From positions 1-33,846 of the forward strand of contig WANR01000047.1 of the NCBI GenBank assembly GCA_015521705.1: a stretch of DNA of 33,846 nt, given 5' to 3'. The position numbers were made by a program, and so were the translations under genes. This document shows, piece by piece, positions 6,193 to 14,726 of the stretch. How positions within the stretch are numbered: position 1 is the stretch's first letter; every line of letters begins with the position of its first letter. This DNA comes from Desulfurococcales archaeon. GTDB taxonomy: Archaea; Thermoproteota; Thermoprotei_A; Sulfolobales; Acidilobaceae. Below the pieces are notes generated by a model. The model searched no databases and was not told where the DNA came from. It was given only the letters and a program-made list of their open reading frames with translations.

Positions 6193-6837
6193 GTGGCTAA
6201 GTCGATGTACTACTATATTGCGCAGGCCTGGAAGAGGCCCTATGAGGGTGAGCATGGGGAGCTGATGAAGCAGAGGCTCATGGAGTGGAGGAGGCAGCCG
6301 GCCATAGTTAGGGTGGAGAAGCCGACCAGGCTGGACAGGGCCAGGGCGTTGGGGTACAAGGACAAGCAGGGAGTCATAGTCGTCAGGGTCAGGGTTAGGA
6401 AGGGTGGTAGGAGGAAGCCCAGGCCCAACAAGGGCAGGCGCCCCAAGAGGATGGGCGTCTACGGGTTCGCGCCCGCCAAGAGCCTTAGGCTCATAGCTGA
6501 GGAGAGGGCCCAGAGGAAGTACCCCAACATGGTGGTCCTTAACAGCTACTACGTGGGCGAGGACGGGCTCTACAAGTGGTTCGAGGTTATACTGGTAGAC
6601 CCGAACCATCCCTCGATAAAGAACGACCCCGAGCTCTCATGGGTAGCGAGCGGCAAGCATAAGGGCAGGCCCTTCAGGGGGCTAACAAGCGCGGGGAAGA
6701 AGATGAGGGGCCTGAGGAAGAGCAGGGGGCTCAAGGGGACACACAAGTACAAGTGGAAGAAGAAGGCGAAGGAGAGGAGGCTGAAGAAGAGGCACGAGGC
6801 TAGCGGGAGGGCCCGCCTAATAGCGCCGGAATCCTAG
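6193..6837 (+). CDS. rpl15e: 50S ribosomal protein L15e
   Basis: A 214-residue basic protein with the L15e hallmarks: [12 protein letters not shown] at the start, [20 protein letters not shown] near 30-50, the [19 protein letters not shown] block, and the C-terminal Lys/Arg-rich tail [19 protein letters not shown]15e binds 23S rRNA in the large subunit and is found only in archaea and eukaryotes. The start is GTG 6193 behind GGGGTG. It opens the first part of the RNA-processing superoperon. Confidence 0.97.
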   Translation: MAKSMYYYIAQAWKRPYEGEHGELMKQRLMEWRRQPAIVRVEKPTRLDRARALGYKDKQGVIVVRVRVRKGGRRKPRPNKGRRPKRMGVYGFAPAKSLRLIAEERAQRKYPNMVVLNSYYVGEDGLYKWFEVILVDPNHPSIKNDPELSWVASGKHKGRPFRGLTSAGKKMRGLRKSRGLKGTHKYKWKKKAKERRLKKRHEASGRARLIAPES

Positions 6838-6911
6838 GCCCCTCGGGGGAGTTCAGGGGAGTAGCCCCTTTACCCTAAAGGGTCTCGTCTTAGAGTTTTG
6901 GTGCCGTGTTT

Positions 6912-7352
6912 ATGAGGGTCCTGCGTGTTACTGCTAAGACTTACGCGCACGCCACCGAGGATCCGGGCAGGGTAGCTAGGGCCCTGCTAAACGTCCTCCC
7001 CGAGGACCTTAGGGGTAAGGCCAGGATAAGGGAGCAGAGGTTCAAGGGGCACTACGGCAACCCCATAAGGCTCATGGAGGTTCTCATAGATGAGCCCGAG
7101 GAGGCCTCCCTCGCGTGGGAGTGGATACTGTCAAACCTCGACGACCTTGACAGGAGGCACCTCCTTGCTACCCTCGAGGAGAGGGTCGACGATAACGGGA
7201 CGCTATACATTAGGCTCGACAAGCAGGAGGCCTTCCACGGGTCCCTCAGGATACTCGAGGGCGACGACGTGGTAAGGGTCTCAGTGAAGTTCCGGGGCGG
7301 TAAGAGGCGGGTCATAGACGGGCTGGCGAGGGAGCTGGGGGCGAGGGGCTAG
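6912..7352 (+). CDS. exosome-associated RNA-binding protein (COG1325 family)
   Basis: About 146 residues, beginning MRVLRVTAKTYAHATEDPGR and containing a conserved RLDKQEAFHG segment before the last beta strand, as in the COG1325 proteins (dsRBD-like fold) predicted to work with the archaeal exosome. ATG 6912 is preferred because GGTG (6900-6903) is spaced correctly; GTG 6906 would be only 2 nt away. It lies between rpl15e and rnp3, its usual neighbours. Its stop TAG is followed directly by the TTG start of rnp3. Confidence 0.85.
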   Translation: MRVLRVTAKTYAHATEDPGRVARALLNVLPEDLRGKARIREQRFKGHYGNPIRLMEVLIDEPEEASLAWEWILSNLDDLDRRHLLATLEERVDDNGTLYIRLDKQEAFHGSLRILEGDDVVRVSVKFRGGKRRVIDGLARELGARG

Positions 7353-7985
7353 TTGTACGCCGACCTATCGCTCAGGCCCGGAGACACCGAGGGAGCCCTG
7401 GAGCTTGTGAGGGCAGCAGCCAGGATGGGGTATAGGCTGCTGGGGATAGAGGATTCTGGGGGCATTGATAGGGAGAGAGTGAGGGAGGAGTCTGCCAGGC
7501 ACGGGGCCAAAGTTGTCTGGAGGAGGACAATAACTGCCGGGGACAGGGAGACGCTTGCAGCGGAGGCTAGGAGGGGCCGGGGCAGGCTGCTCGTAGCTGA
7601 GCCGCTATCCCTCGAGGCTGCACGCTACGCGGCTACTAGCAAGGCCTTCCACGTGCTGAGGATAAGGCCTGGGGAGGAGCGCGTGGTTGACAAGAGCACC
7701 CTCAGGCTCTTCAAGGATAGGGGGTGGGGCGCCATAGAGCTGTCCCTCAGGCACCTGCTAGACGGCTGGGGTGCGAGGGAGTGGAGGTACTACTCTGTCT
7801 CTCTAAGAAGGGCCCACGCCTACAATATAGAAGCCATACTGGTGAGCGACGCCACAGAGCCCCTAGAGCTGTGGCACCCATACACGGTTATAGGCATAGC
7901 TGTGGCGGCAGGGCTCCCCATACAGTACTCTAGGAGGCTCATAACAAGCACGCCGCAAAGAGTGGTCTCCGCTGCTAAGCGGTAG
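7353..7985 (+). CDS. rnp3: ribonuclease P protein component 3 (Rpp30)
   Basis: A 210-residue TIM-barrel-like Rpp30 subunit of archaeal RNase P, which matures tRNA 5' ends. It opens MYADLSLRPGD with the family's DL motif, has GIEDSGG in strand 2, FKDRGWGAIELSLRHLLDGW in the middle, SLRRAHAYNIEAILVSDA near 150-165, and the end motif WHPYTVIGIAVAAGL. The start is TTG 7353, abutting the preceding TAG (TAGTTG), which implies translational coupling. The partner Pop5 is encoded about 6 kb away at 14172, separated by an inserted block. Confidence 0.95.
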   Translation: MYADLSLRPGDTEGALELVRAAARMGYRLLGIEDSGGIDRERVREESARHGAKVVWRRTITAGDRETLAAEARRGRGRLLVAEPLSLEAARYAATSKAFHVLRIRPGEERVVDKSTLRLFKDRGWGAIELSLRHLLDGWGAREWRYYSVSLRRAHAYNIEAILVSDATEPLELWHPYTVIGIAVAAGLPIQYSRRLITSTPQRVVSAAKR

Positions 7986-8036
7986 CAAAAGCCCGGGTCG
8001 CCGGGAGAAGCACTGCGGGGCCTCTTGGGGTCCCTG

Positions 8037-8711
8037 CTAGCACTCTATTACTGTGCATACAACCCTATCCATGTCGGGCTCCCCTGAGTATATGAGCCTC
8101 CCGTTCTCCATAATCACCACGTGGTCTATGGGCATCCTGGGGACCACGTGGCTCGCTATTATCATGGAAACACCCCTGCCTGCCAGGGCCTCGAGGGCCT
8201 TGGAGACGACTTGCCTCGAGCCCTTATCCAGGCCCCTATAGGGCTCGTCCAGCAGTATGAGCTCCCTCCCGCAGGCCAGGGCCTCCACCAGGCTGAGCCT
8301 CCTCCTCATTCCGTGGGAAAGCTCCCCTACCGCCTTGCCCAGGCTCCCGCGCAGGCCCAGTAGCTCGACCGCTTCCTCGACGGCTGAAGACCCGTAGGCT
8401 AGTGACAGGACCTCCACCACATGGCCCACAGTCGCTGTGAGGGGGTAGGGGTCGTATTCTGGCAGGTACATGATCCTCCCGGCAAGCCTACCTATCTGCC
8501 TGTAGGGATCCAAGCCTAAAACCTCCAGCCTCCCCCTGCTAGGCTTCAACAGCCCCGCTATAGCCCTCATGAAAGTCGTCTTCCCAGACCCGTTGGGCCC
8601 GATCAGGAGCACTACACCCCTGGGGATCTCTACCGTGAGGCCCTCGACAGCCCTCAACTTACCGTACCTGAGCTCCAGGCCCTCGGCCCTAACCAGGGGC
8701 CCACTGCTCAC
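8037..8711 (-). CDS. ABC transporter ATP-binding protein
   Basis: A compact 224-residue ABC ATPase. Walker A is GPNGSGKTT (38-46), the Q-loop equivalent lies in MYLPEYDPYP, the signature is LSHGM near 131-135, Walker B is ELILLDEP, and the switch His is in ASHVV. GTG 8711 overlaps the upstream stop (GTGA). It is the last gene of the minus-strand five-gene set and should energise the permease at 9145-9918. The signature differs from canonical LSGGQ, as in many archaeal ABC-2 exporters. The substrate is unknown. Confidence 0.9.
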   Translation of the reverse strand: MSSGPLVRAEGLELRYGKLRAVEGLTVEIPRGVVLLIGPNGSGKTTFMRAIAGLLKPSRGRLEVLGLDPYRQIGRLAGRIMYLPEYDPYPLTATVGHVVEVLSLAYGSSAVEEAVELLGLRGSLGKAVGELSHGMRRRLSLVEALACGRELILLDEPYRGLDKGSRQVVSKALEALAGRGVSMIIASHVVPRMPIDHVVIMENGRLIYSGEPDMDRVVCTVIEC

Positions 8712-9160
8712 TCCGAGGACACCTCAACCCTGACCATGTCGAGTCTGGGGGGCTCGCTCGAGTTACCAGGCACCACTAGGTAGGCCACCAGGTATATGAA
8801 GGGGCCCGGGGCCGTAGCTTCTATCCTGCACGGTATGCCGCACTCTACAGCAACGCCCCCATAGGCTACTATGAAGTAGCTGCCCGGGGGGACGCTGGAC
8901 CCCTCGCTGAGGGATAACTCGATAGCTACGGGGCCCGGCTCTATGGGCCGGAAGAAGCTGAACCTGTAGGCCAAGTCGTAGCCCAGCAGAGAGGCCTGCC
9001 TATAGAAGGGCTCTGGGTCCTCGAGGACTATGCTCTGGCCAACAGTCTCTGGGAAGAAGAAGCCCAGGGACACAGATGCCAGGGAGATGGCCAGAGATAC
9101 TAGGAGCGACAATGCAAGGGCCGCGTAGTAGCCGACCTGGCCTCTCAAAGGCCTACCCAC
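8708..9160 (-). CDS. one-TM exported protein of an ABC cassette
   Basis: A 150-residue protein with one N-terminal hydrophobic segment (about residues 11-36). It then has an extracytoplasmic, beta-rich domain of about 110 residues containing a Cys pair (VECGIPCRIEA) that could form a disulfide. GTG 9160 overlaps the permease gene by 16 bp, and the stop overlaps the ATPase start. No family is recognised. Its slot matches the two-TM protein at 30-524. Confidence 0.75.
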   Translation of the reverse strand: MGRPLRGQVGYYAALALSLLVSLAISLASVSLGFFFPETVGQSIVLEDPEPFYRQASLLGYDLAYRFSFFRPIEPGPVAIELSLSEGSSVPPGSYFIVAYGGVAVECGIPCRIEATAPGPFIYLVAYLVVPGNSSEPPRLDMVRVEVSSE

Positions 9161-9918
9161 CTACCCCTCTCAACGGCGATCCAGCAGGCTGCCACTACCG
9201 AGGAGAAGACTGCTATGAAGACAGCGGCGCCCAGGAGTCCCAGGATGCTTGCAGCCACGGCCGAGACCAGCGAGTAGGAAGTAACAGAGAGAACCGAGAA
9301 GTCCACCCTACCCGTGGCTATGAAGATCGCTGCATAAAGAGGGGGCTGAGTAGCCAGTATTAGGGCGGGAACCACTGTCTCGGCGTTCAGGGCCTGGAAG
9401 AAGCCAGCTACCCCGCTCCACGTCACAGTGGAGCCCAGTACTAGCAGGTACGTTAGAGAAATTATCGCGGAGTAGAGGATGGACTGTGCGAGGGATAGGG
9501 CATAAATGGATCCCGGCCCCAACCCGGCCCTGTAAAGGATGGAGGGTAGCTGCACGCGCAGCTTCGAGAGGGGGGCGTGCAGTAGCGCCGACACAGCTAT
9601 AGAGGGGAGGAGCACCAGTACCCACGACTCTCCCAGGACGCGCGAGGAGAATAAACCCAAAACCTGGCCACCCGTCAACGAGTAGCCGTTCAGCCACGAG
9701 TCAACCAGCAAATCCCTGTCAATACTCTTGTAGAGGCCCGGCGAAGAGGAACCATAGAAGGGTATGCCGGCCAGAACGACTGACAGGTAGAGATGGCGCA
9801 TGAGGAGCACCGAAAAATAGAGCCCGATAGCTGAAAGCGACGCCGTGACAAGAAGTAGCTCGCCCACACGCATCCTAGACTGAAAACCCAGCTCTATGTA
9901 CCGCCTAAACAAGCCCAT
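9145..9918 (-). CDS. ABC-2-like permease
   Basis: A 257-residue integral membrane protein with about six hydrophobic segments (near residues 20-50, 95-115, 140-165, 180-200, 205-235 and 230-250) and a cytosolic N-terminus FRRYIELGFQSRMR. This is the usual shape of ABC-2 type permeases. It starts at ATG 9918, 11 nt after the large surface-protein gene. It presumably dimerises and works with the ATPase at 8037-8711. Cargo could be a small molecule, a lipid-linked molecule or the neighbouring secreted proteins; the sequence does not decide. Confidence 0.75.
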   Translation of the reverse strand: MGLFRRYIELGFQSRMRVGELLLVTASLSAIGLYFSVLLMRHLYLSVVLAGIPFYGSSSPGLYKSIDRDLLVDSWLNGYSLTGGQVLGLFSSRVLGESWVLVLLPSIAVSALLHAPLSKLRVQLPSILYRAGLGPGSIYALSLAQSILYSAIISLTYLLVLGSTVTWSGVAGFFQALNAETVVPALILATQPPLYAAIFIATGRVDFSVLSVTSYSLVSAVAASILGLLGAAVFIAVFSSVVAACWIAVERGRWVGL

Positions 9919-9929
9919 CCCGGCGCCCT

Positions 9930-11834
9930 CTACCTCCTCCTAGCCAAGACGTAGACCAGGGAGGCTGCGGCTGCAGCACTAATGGCTGCAACAAGGACGT
10001 AAAACAGCCCCCTACCAGCCTCCCCGTTACCGCCGGGAATAGTCACGACACCAGGCGTCCTAGGAGTCCCGGCCTGCGGGGCCTCACCCATGGGCATAGC
10101 AGTTTCGGTAGCAGTAGTGGCTGTCTCCTCGACCAGCTCTCCAGGTGTTACCGTGGGGATCGGGCCAATCAAGTCTTCAATATCGGGCCACGACTCCGCC
10201 AGCTTGAACAGGAGCGAGTACTCCTCATTGAGCGATTCAAGCCTATCCTCAGCCCATGCCAGGGCCTCTTCTAAACCCTCGCTGGCAGCCCTCGAGACAA
10301 GCGTGCCGATCAGAGCCCTTAAGTTAAAGGAGTACTCGTCCAGGAGAGGCCCAGCAGATAGCCAGGCCCCCTCAGACAATGCTTGGAGACCGGCGACACT
10401 TCTACCAGCCAGGTATAAGACCCCGTCAGTCCCATTAATGTCGGAGGAGAACTCCATGATGATTCGAGACCCATCCTTCTTATTGACCAGCTCTATCTTA
10501 TAGTCATCCAAAACCCTCACTACATAGTCTTCAATATCCACAGACTCTCCCTCAAGCTCCAGCCGCCTCTTAGCCTGCTCGATGGCAGCCTCCTCGAAGC
10601 TACCACAAGGATAAAGCAGGCCCTTACTATTAATATCGACGAAAACCATTGAAGCATTTAACGGGTTATCCTTTGGCAGGGGTAGTAGCAGGCTTGCCAG
10701 AGCCGTGTGGAGACCCTTGAGTCCCACTACATCTTTAAGACGGGTTATGTAAATTGGCTCGGGGAATAGGCCCCCAGGGATCCTCTTCAGCACCAAAGAC
10801 TCCTTTATAGCCTTTTCCAGAGACTCTTTTGTGATCTCTCCCCCTAGAGTGCTAGAAAACCTATTCCTGGAGAAGTCCAGGATAGCTTTGGGAGCTGTTA
10901 TGTTTAGCCCAGACTCGCAGCTAGTAGTAACCCCGCTAGATTCTGGACGTAACCTACAAGACCCGCCTAGATAGCTGTAGGCGGGGAGTATCCTATCCTC
11001 GAAGAACTTTTCGGCGAACTCACTGGCCACTATTAGCTTCTCTTCCTCGCTAGTAGCCGCTAGTACCCTCTCCACGGCTAGCTGGAGGGGGCTTGGATCA
11101 GATCTCAAGTCCCCAAGCCACTCCTTAAAGTTCTCTGATAAGGCTTTCGCCACAAATCCTGGGTTGAAAGCTAGGGGGTACAATAGGAAGGGGGCCAGGG
11201 ATCCCACATAGGTTCTCTCATCACCGTCCAAAAGGTAGACCCCTTCTCCAGGCTTAACCAGATACCTCACAGCCAGGCTATCCACTATGACCCTAGAATC
11301 AGATTCATAGCCTGGCCACTTGTAGGAGCTACTTCTCCTTAAGTCTGTGAACCTAAGCTCGACGACTAAGCCCTCAACACTTTCTATGACAGAAACCTCC
11401 GCATAGTCAGCGACCCAGTATTCCAGTAGGCCGGCCAGAGATCCCAGAGGCACTTCAGCCACGGCTGTTACAGTGTAGATCTTGTGTTCTCCCACAGTAA
11501 ACTCGGAGAAACTGGTCACCTTAACACTTGACTCATTCAAGCTGGCTATCTCCGGGTTTGGTACTAGAGTGAGGCTAAGCTCGACCATGGCGGGTTCACC
11601 CTTCTCTTCATCGGTCAATATAGGGATTGTCGTGTTAAACGTAGTGGGGCTAGAGACTATGTAGGCCCATGAAAGCTCTCCACTAAACTCGTAGATGGGG
11701 CGTAGCACGAGCTCTACGCTACAAATCTTCTTATCTAAGAAAACTAAATCCTCAGAGCTATAACCAATCATGCCAGGCAAGGGCAAAAACAGGATAACCA
11801 TGATAACCAAACCGTGAAACGGCCTATCCGTCAA
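9930..11834 (-). CDS. large surface-anchored protein, function unknown
   Basis: 634 residues. A signal peptide or N-terminal anchor lies at residues 8-25 (LVIMVILFLPLPG). A long, mostly beta/alpha extracellular region follows, then a Thr/Pro-rich stalk at about 560-605 (ATTATETAMP, GTPRTPG) likely to be glycosylated. A single C-terminal TM (FYVLVAAISAAAAASLVYVL) ends in ARRR. This is the classic layout of an archaeal wall-anchored protein. Two Cys in SCRLRPESSGVTTSCE may form a disulfide. The start is TTG 11834. No enzymatic motif was found. Gene order suggests it works with the ABC exporter downstream. Confidence 0.75.
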   Translation of the reverse strand: MTDRPFHGLVIMVILFLPLPGMIGYSSEDLVFLDKKICSVELVLRPIYEFSGELSWAYIVSSPTTFNTTIPILTDEEKGEPAMVELSLTLVPNPEIASLNESSVKVTSFSEFTVGEHKIYTVTAVAEVPLGSLAGLLEYWVADYAEVSVIESVEGLVVELRFTDLRRSSSYKWPGYESDSRVIVDSLAVRYLVKPGEGVYLLDGDERTYVGSLAPFLLYPLAFNPGFVAKALSENFKEWLGDLRSDPSPLQLAVERVLAATSEEEKLIVASEFAEKFFEDRILPAYSYLGGSCRLRPESSGVTTSCESGLNITAPKAILDFSRNRFSSTLGGEITKESLEKAIKESLVLKRIPGGLFPEPIYITRLKDVVGLKGLHTALASLLLPLPKDNPLNASMVFVDINSKGLLYPCGSFEEAAIEQAKRRLELEGESVDIEDYVVRVLDDYKIELVNKKDGSRIIMEFSSDINGTDGVLYLAGRSVAGLQALSEGAWLSAGPLLDEYSFNLRALIGTLVSRAASEGLEEALAWAEDRLESLNEEYSLLFKLAESWPDIEDLIGPIPTVTPGELVEETATTATETAMPMGEAPQAGTPRTPGVVTIPGGNGEAGRGLFYVLVAAISAAAAASLVYVLARRR

Positions 11835-11861
11835 AATACCTAATCACCATTTAGGATTATT

Positions 11862-12620
11862 CTATGGATTCATTGCGGTATAAATTTTATCTGCCACAAG
11901 CCCGAAGTTTTTAAAACCAACCCTATATTTGTCGCCTGTTTTTAGATCCTTTATCCATTCTTCTAGAGTTCCATCAAAGGCCATATACGCAATTCTTCTT
12001 TCTATCTCGGCGGTAGCTGTCACCTCATAGTACGTGCCAACCCTCACCACACTATTTATACTAATAGAAGCAGAGACAAAGAGTAACCTAGCCTCTGCTT
12101 TTGCAGCAGCCTCGGCCTCCGTAGATGCCTCTATATAGAGCTTATAGGTTTTTGTTATCTTCGCCAACTTGTAGTCGCGGAAGGCTTTGTACTCCTCTAC
12201 CACCCTATATTCATAACAAATCTCTGGTCCAAGGTAGCACTCGATATTCGCCTTGGATCCTGCGCCTCCGGCCCTTGCATCAACGAAAGTCTCTACAATG
12301 TTACCCTGATCGTCTAGGATCCCGACCAGGTGATAAACAAGTAGCGAAGAAGCTACCACGTTCCCGTCCCATGAAACGCTTACTACCTGGGGGTTTCTGA
12401 AGTTAGAGTTATCTCCGTATCTAAGGTATATGGATAGCTGGGTATATGTACTACCAGAATAGTAAGTCGCGCTATCCAAAACCTTGATTGTTCCCAGACT
12501 TTTAATATAATGGTATGCTTCGGCCGGTACTGTATAGAAGGTTGCTAGAATAGGGGAAAGGATCAAAAATAATAGTACGATAAAGCTGGGAACTTTGATG
12601 GGAAGCGGGCTCTTCTCCAC
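11862..12620 (-). CDS. secreted protein, function unknown
   Basis: 252 residues with a clear signal peptide: basic start, hydrophobic core FIVLLFLILSPILATF and a likely cleavage after VPAEA. The mature part is rich in Tyr and beta strands. It contains one Cys pair (ECYLGPEICYEY) and an Ala/Glu helix (ASTEAEAAAKAEARL). There is no second membrane segment, so it is secreted or bound to the surface protein encoded 27 nt downstream. GTG 12620 matches a TATA box about 23 bp upstream, so it is probably leaderless and the first gene of the set. Confidence 0.75.
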   Translation of the reverse strand: MEKSPLPIKVPSFIVLLFLILSPILATFYTVPAEAYHYIKSLGTIKVLDSATYYSGSTYTQLSIYLRYGDNSNFRNPQVVSVSWDGNVVASSLLVYHLVGILDDQGNIVETFVDARAGGAGSKANIECYLGPEICYEYRVVEEYKAFRDYKLAKITKTYKLYIEASTEAEAAAKAEARLLFVSASISINSVVRVGTYYEVTATAEIERRIAYMAFDGTLEEWIKDLKTGDKYRVGFKNFGLVADKIYTAMNP

Positions 12621-12635
12621 AAGCGCTCCCCTAAG

Positions 12636-12650
12636 TTCTTTTATATGCGT
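12636..12650 (-). promoter_or_regulatory. promoter of the five-gene surface/ABC operon
   Basis: The minus strand reads ACGCATATAAAAGAA. The TATA centre near 12643 predicts transcription starting near 12618-12620, coinciding with the GTG start. It faces away from the + strand element at 12706-12716. Confidence 0.65.
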
Positions 12651-12705
12651 GATGCTACTATTCTAGGTTAAACGATTTTCCAGTTTCTTATAGTGTTTTT
12701 CTTAT

Positions 12706-12716
12706 ATAAACAGTGC
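12706..12716 (+). promoter_or_regulatory. TATA box upstream of a long GT-rich leader
   Basis: CTTATATAAAC is a strong TATA box predicting a start site near 12736, about 180 nt before the GTPase start at 12914. The interval holds the hairpin GGCGCGGCTGCGCC (12796-12809) and a G/T-rich stretch from about 12813. No gene is supported in the 293-bp gap, so it may be a long leader or a small RNA. Confidence 0.5.
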
Positions 12717-12913
12717 TTGTGGGGTATTTAAGGGCTGGAGCAATCAGTGCTTTTCATCGTGTCATAAGCCGTTCGGCAGGGTTACGGGTTAGGGGGCGCG
12801 GCTGCGCCGTAGTGGGGTGTGTGGGTGTTGGGGGTGTTGTTTTTGTTTGTTGGAGTGTTATTTTATTGGTTTGGCCCGTTACTGTGTCTTGGGTGGCTTG
12901 GTGGTGGTTGTTT

Positions 12914-14137
12914 GTGGAGGCTTCTAGCGTGTTGTTGGGTGTTGTTGGTAAGACTAATGTGGGGAAGTCCACTTTCTTCTCGGCCGCTACTGAGGTCAGC
13001 GTTGAGATTGGTGATAGGCCTTTCGTGACTATCGAGCCCAACGTTGGCATGGCTTTTGTTAGGAGCGTCTGTCCCCATAGGAGGCTTGGCCTCGAGAGGT
13101 GTGACGCCAGGAATAGCGTGTGTATTGGGGGTTGGAGGTTCATACCGGTGAAGATGATGGATGTCGCTGGCCTGGTGCCTGGAGCCCATGAGGGTAGGGG
13201 GCTGGGGAATAGGTTCATGGATCACCTTAGGAGGGCTGACGCCTTGATCCTGGTGGTTGACGCTAGCGGGTCTACCAGCGAGGAGGGTGTGCCTATGAGG
13301 CCTGGCTCCTTTGACCCGGTCGAGGAGGCGAGGCTTATGATGAGGGAGATAGACGAGTGGCTACTATCCATCGTCAGGAGGGACTGGGACAGGCTGTCAA
13401 AGCAGGTGGACATAGCCGAGAAGAGCCCTGCAGAGGGGATAGCCGAGAGGCTCTCGGGGCTTGGAGTGACCCGGGATCACGTGGCTAGGGCCCTGGAGGC
13501 GGCGGGGCTCGAGGGAAAGAAGCTGGCCTTATGGAGCATGGAGGAGTTGAGGGGGTTCGTGGTGGAGCTTAGGAGGGCTTCCAAGCCCATAGTGGTGGTC
13601 GCTAACAAGGTAGACGTGCCTGGCGCTGAGGAGAACTATAAAAGGCTCAGGGAGGAGCTTAGGGGGTACAGCGTGATCCCTGCTAGTTCTCTGGCAGAGC
13701 TCTTCCTTAGGAGGGCCGCTAGGAGGGGGGCTATAAGGTATGTGCCTGGGGATCCCTCGTTCGAGGTGGTCGACGACTCGCTGCTATCGTCTAGGGAGAA
13801 GAGGCTCCTATCCCTCGTGGAGAAGCTTGTCCTGGAGAAGTGGGGGTCGACTGGTGTACAGGAAGCCGTCAACACGGCCGTTTTCAAGGAGCTCAACATG
13901 GTGGCAGTGTATCCTGTGGAGGATCCCAACAGGTACACTGACAAGGAGGGCAAGGTCCTGCCAGACGCCCTACTGCTACCGAAGGGCTCGACTGCGAGAG
14001 ACCTGGCGTACAGGGTTCACACGGATCTGGGAAAGCACTTCCTCTACGCTATAAACGCTGTAACAAAGCAGAGGATCGGCGAGTCTTACGAGCTCCAGGA
14101 CGGAGACGTAGTGAAGATAGTGTCAGCAGCCAAATAG
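12914..14137 (+). CDS. OBG/YchF-type GTPase with TGS domain
   Basis: 407 residues from GTG 12914. The G1 P-loop is GVVGKTNVGKST, G3 is DVAGLVPGAHEGRGLGN, and G4 is VANKVD with a SAxx-like G5 (PASSLAEL). The C-terminal TGS domain includes LPKGSTARDLAYRVHTDLGK and ends in LQDGDVVKIVSAAK. This is the archaeal DRG/OBG-related family (COG0012), ribosome-associated GTPases. The frame is open 67 codons upstream, but that stretch is GT-rich, hydrophobic and lacks family sequence. GGTGGTTG before 12914 supports the chosen start. Pop5 follows at 34 nt, so the genes are probably cotranscribed. Confidence 0.92.
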   Translation: MEASSVLLGVVGKTNVGKSTFFSAATEVSVEIGDRPFVTIEPNVGMAFVRSVCPHRRLGLERCDARNSVCIGGWRFIPVKMMDVAGLVPGAHEGRGLGNRFMDHLRRADALILVVDASGSTSEEGVPMRPGSFDPVEEARLMMREIDEWLLSIVRRDWDRLSKQVDIAEKSPAEGIAERLSGLGVTRDHVARALEAAGLEGKKLALWSMEELRGFVVELRRASKPIVVVANKVDVPGAEENYKRLREELRGYSVIPASSLAELFLRRAARRGAIRYVPGDPSFEVVDDSLLSSREKRLLSLVEKLVLEKWGSTGVQEAVNTAVFKELNMVAVYPVEDPNRYTDKEGKVLPDALLLPKGSTARDLAYRVHTDLGKHFLYAINAVTKQRIGESYELQDGDVVKIVSAAK

Positions 14138-14171
14138 ACCGTTACAGGCTCGGCGGGTGGAGGACTCCTTG

Positions 14172-14645
14172 TTGGAGGACAGCCTGCTCTTACTGGCTGT
14201 CTCCGCCTCATTGTCCCTAGCCGTGTCCCTGGCGGTCGCGTATTACACTTCTAGAAGGGTCACGGGCAGGTACCTAAGACTACTCGGCCTAGCGGGGGAA
14301 TACGTGGCTAGTAGGCTGGCTAGGAGGAGGCACTATAAGAGGAGGAAGAGGTACGTCGTGTTCGAGGTGGCGGGCGACAGGGTTTCAGCTGATGCAGTGG
14401 ATTCTGCGCTTAGGTCTCAGATAAGGAAGCTGCTGGGTGTCAGAGGACTATCTGAGATGGGGTACAAGCTGGTGTACTTTAGCGAGGAAAAGCGGAGGGG
14501 TATAATCAGGGTTTATAGCGACTACAAGCTACACCTTATAGGCGTTCTGGGGCTTGTCAGGCGCGTCGATGGCACAAAGATAGCGATCTATCCCGTAGCC
14601 ACGACGGGCTCTCTTAAAAAGGCTGGGCAGTATGTCGGGAAGTAG
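14172..14645 (+). CDS. rnp2: ribonuclease P protein component 2 (Pop5) with N-terminal hydrophobic segment
   Basis: Residues from about 60 on are Pop5/Rpp14: KRRKRYVVFEVAGDRVSADA, the GYKLVYFSEEKRRGIIRVY strand pair, and LIGVLGLVRRVDGTKIAIYP near the end. Pop5 pairs with Rpp30 in archaeal RNase P. The N-terminal ~25 residues (LLLLAVSASLSLAVSLAVAY, then YTSRR) look like a membrane anchor, which is not part of the usual Pop5 domain. The frame is open to GTG 14157, but GGTGGAGG (14156-14163) serves TTG 14169 or 14172 better. A later GTG near 14302 would remove the anchor, so its reality depends on the start. Confidence 0.85.
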   Translation: MEDSLLLLAVSASLSLAVSLAVAYYTSRRVTGRYLRLLGLAGEYVASRLARRRHYKRRKRYVVFEVAGDRVSADAVDSALRSQIRKLLGVRGLSEMGYKLVYFSEEKRRGIIRVYSDYKLHLIGVLGLVRRVDGTKIAIYPVATTGSLKKAGQYVGK

Positions 14646-14688
14646 TTCTGGGCCTTGCCTTCACGAGGGATACCCTAGTAGGATATTA

Positions 14689-14699
14689 TAATATTTAAG
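14689..14699 (+). promoter_or_regulatory. TATA box of psmA
   Basis: AATATTTAAGC is centred at about 14695 and predicts a transcript start near 14721, next to the psmA start codons. Confidence 0.5.
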
Positions 14700-14726
14700 C
14701 TTGCGGCAGCCCCTTACCCATTGAAC

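Noticed and set aside
6115-6609. 164-codon minus-strand ORF over rpl15e
   Set aside because: Pro/Leu-rich antisense of a highly conserved ribosomal protein gene.
12713-12913. 67-codon N-terminal extension of the OBG GTPase
   Set aside because: Hydrophobic translation of a GT-rich leader. Family homology starts at GTG 12914, which has its own Shine-Dalgarno.
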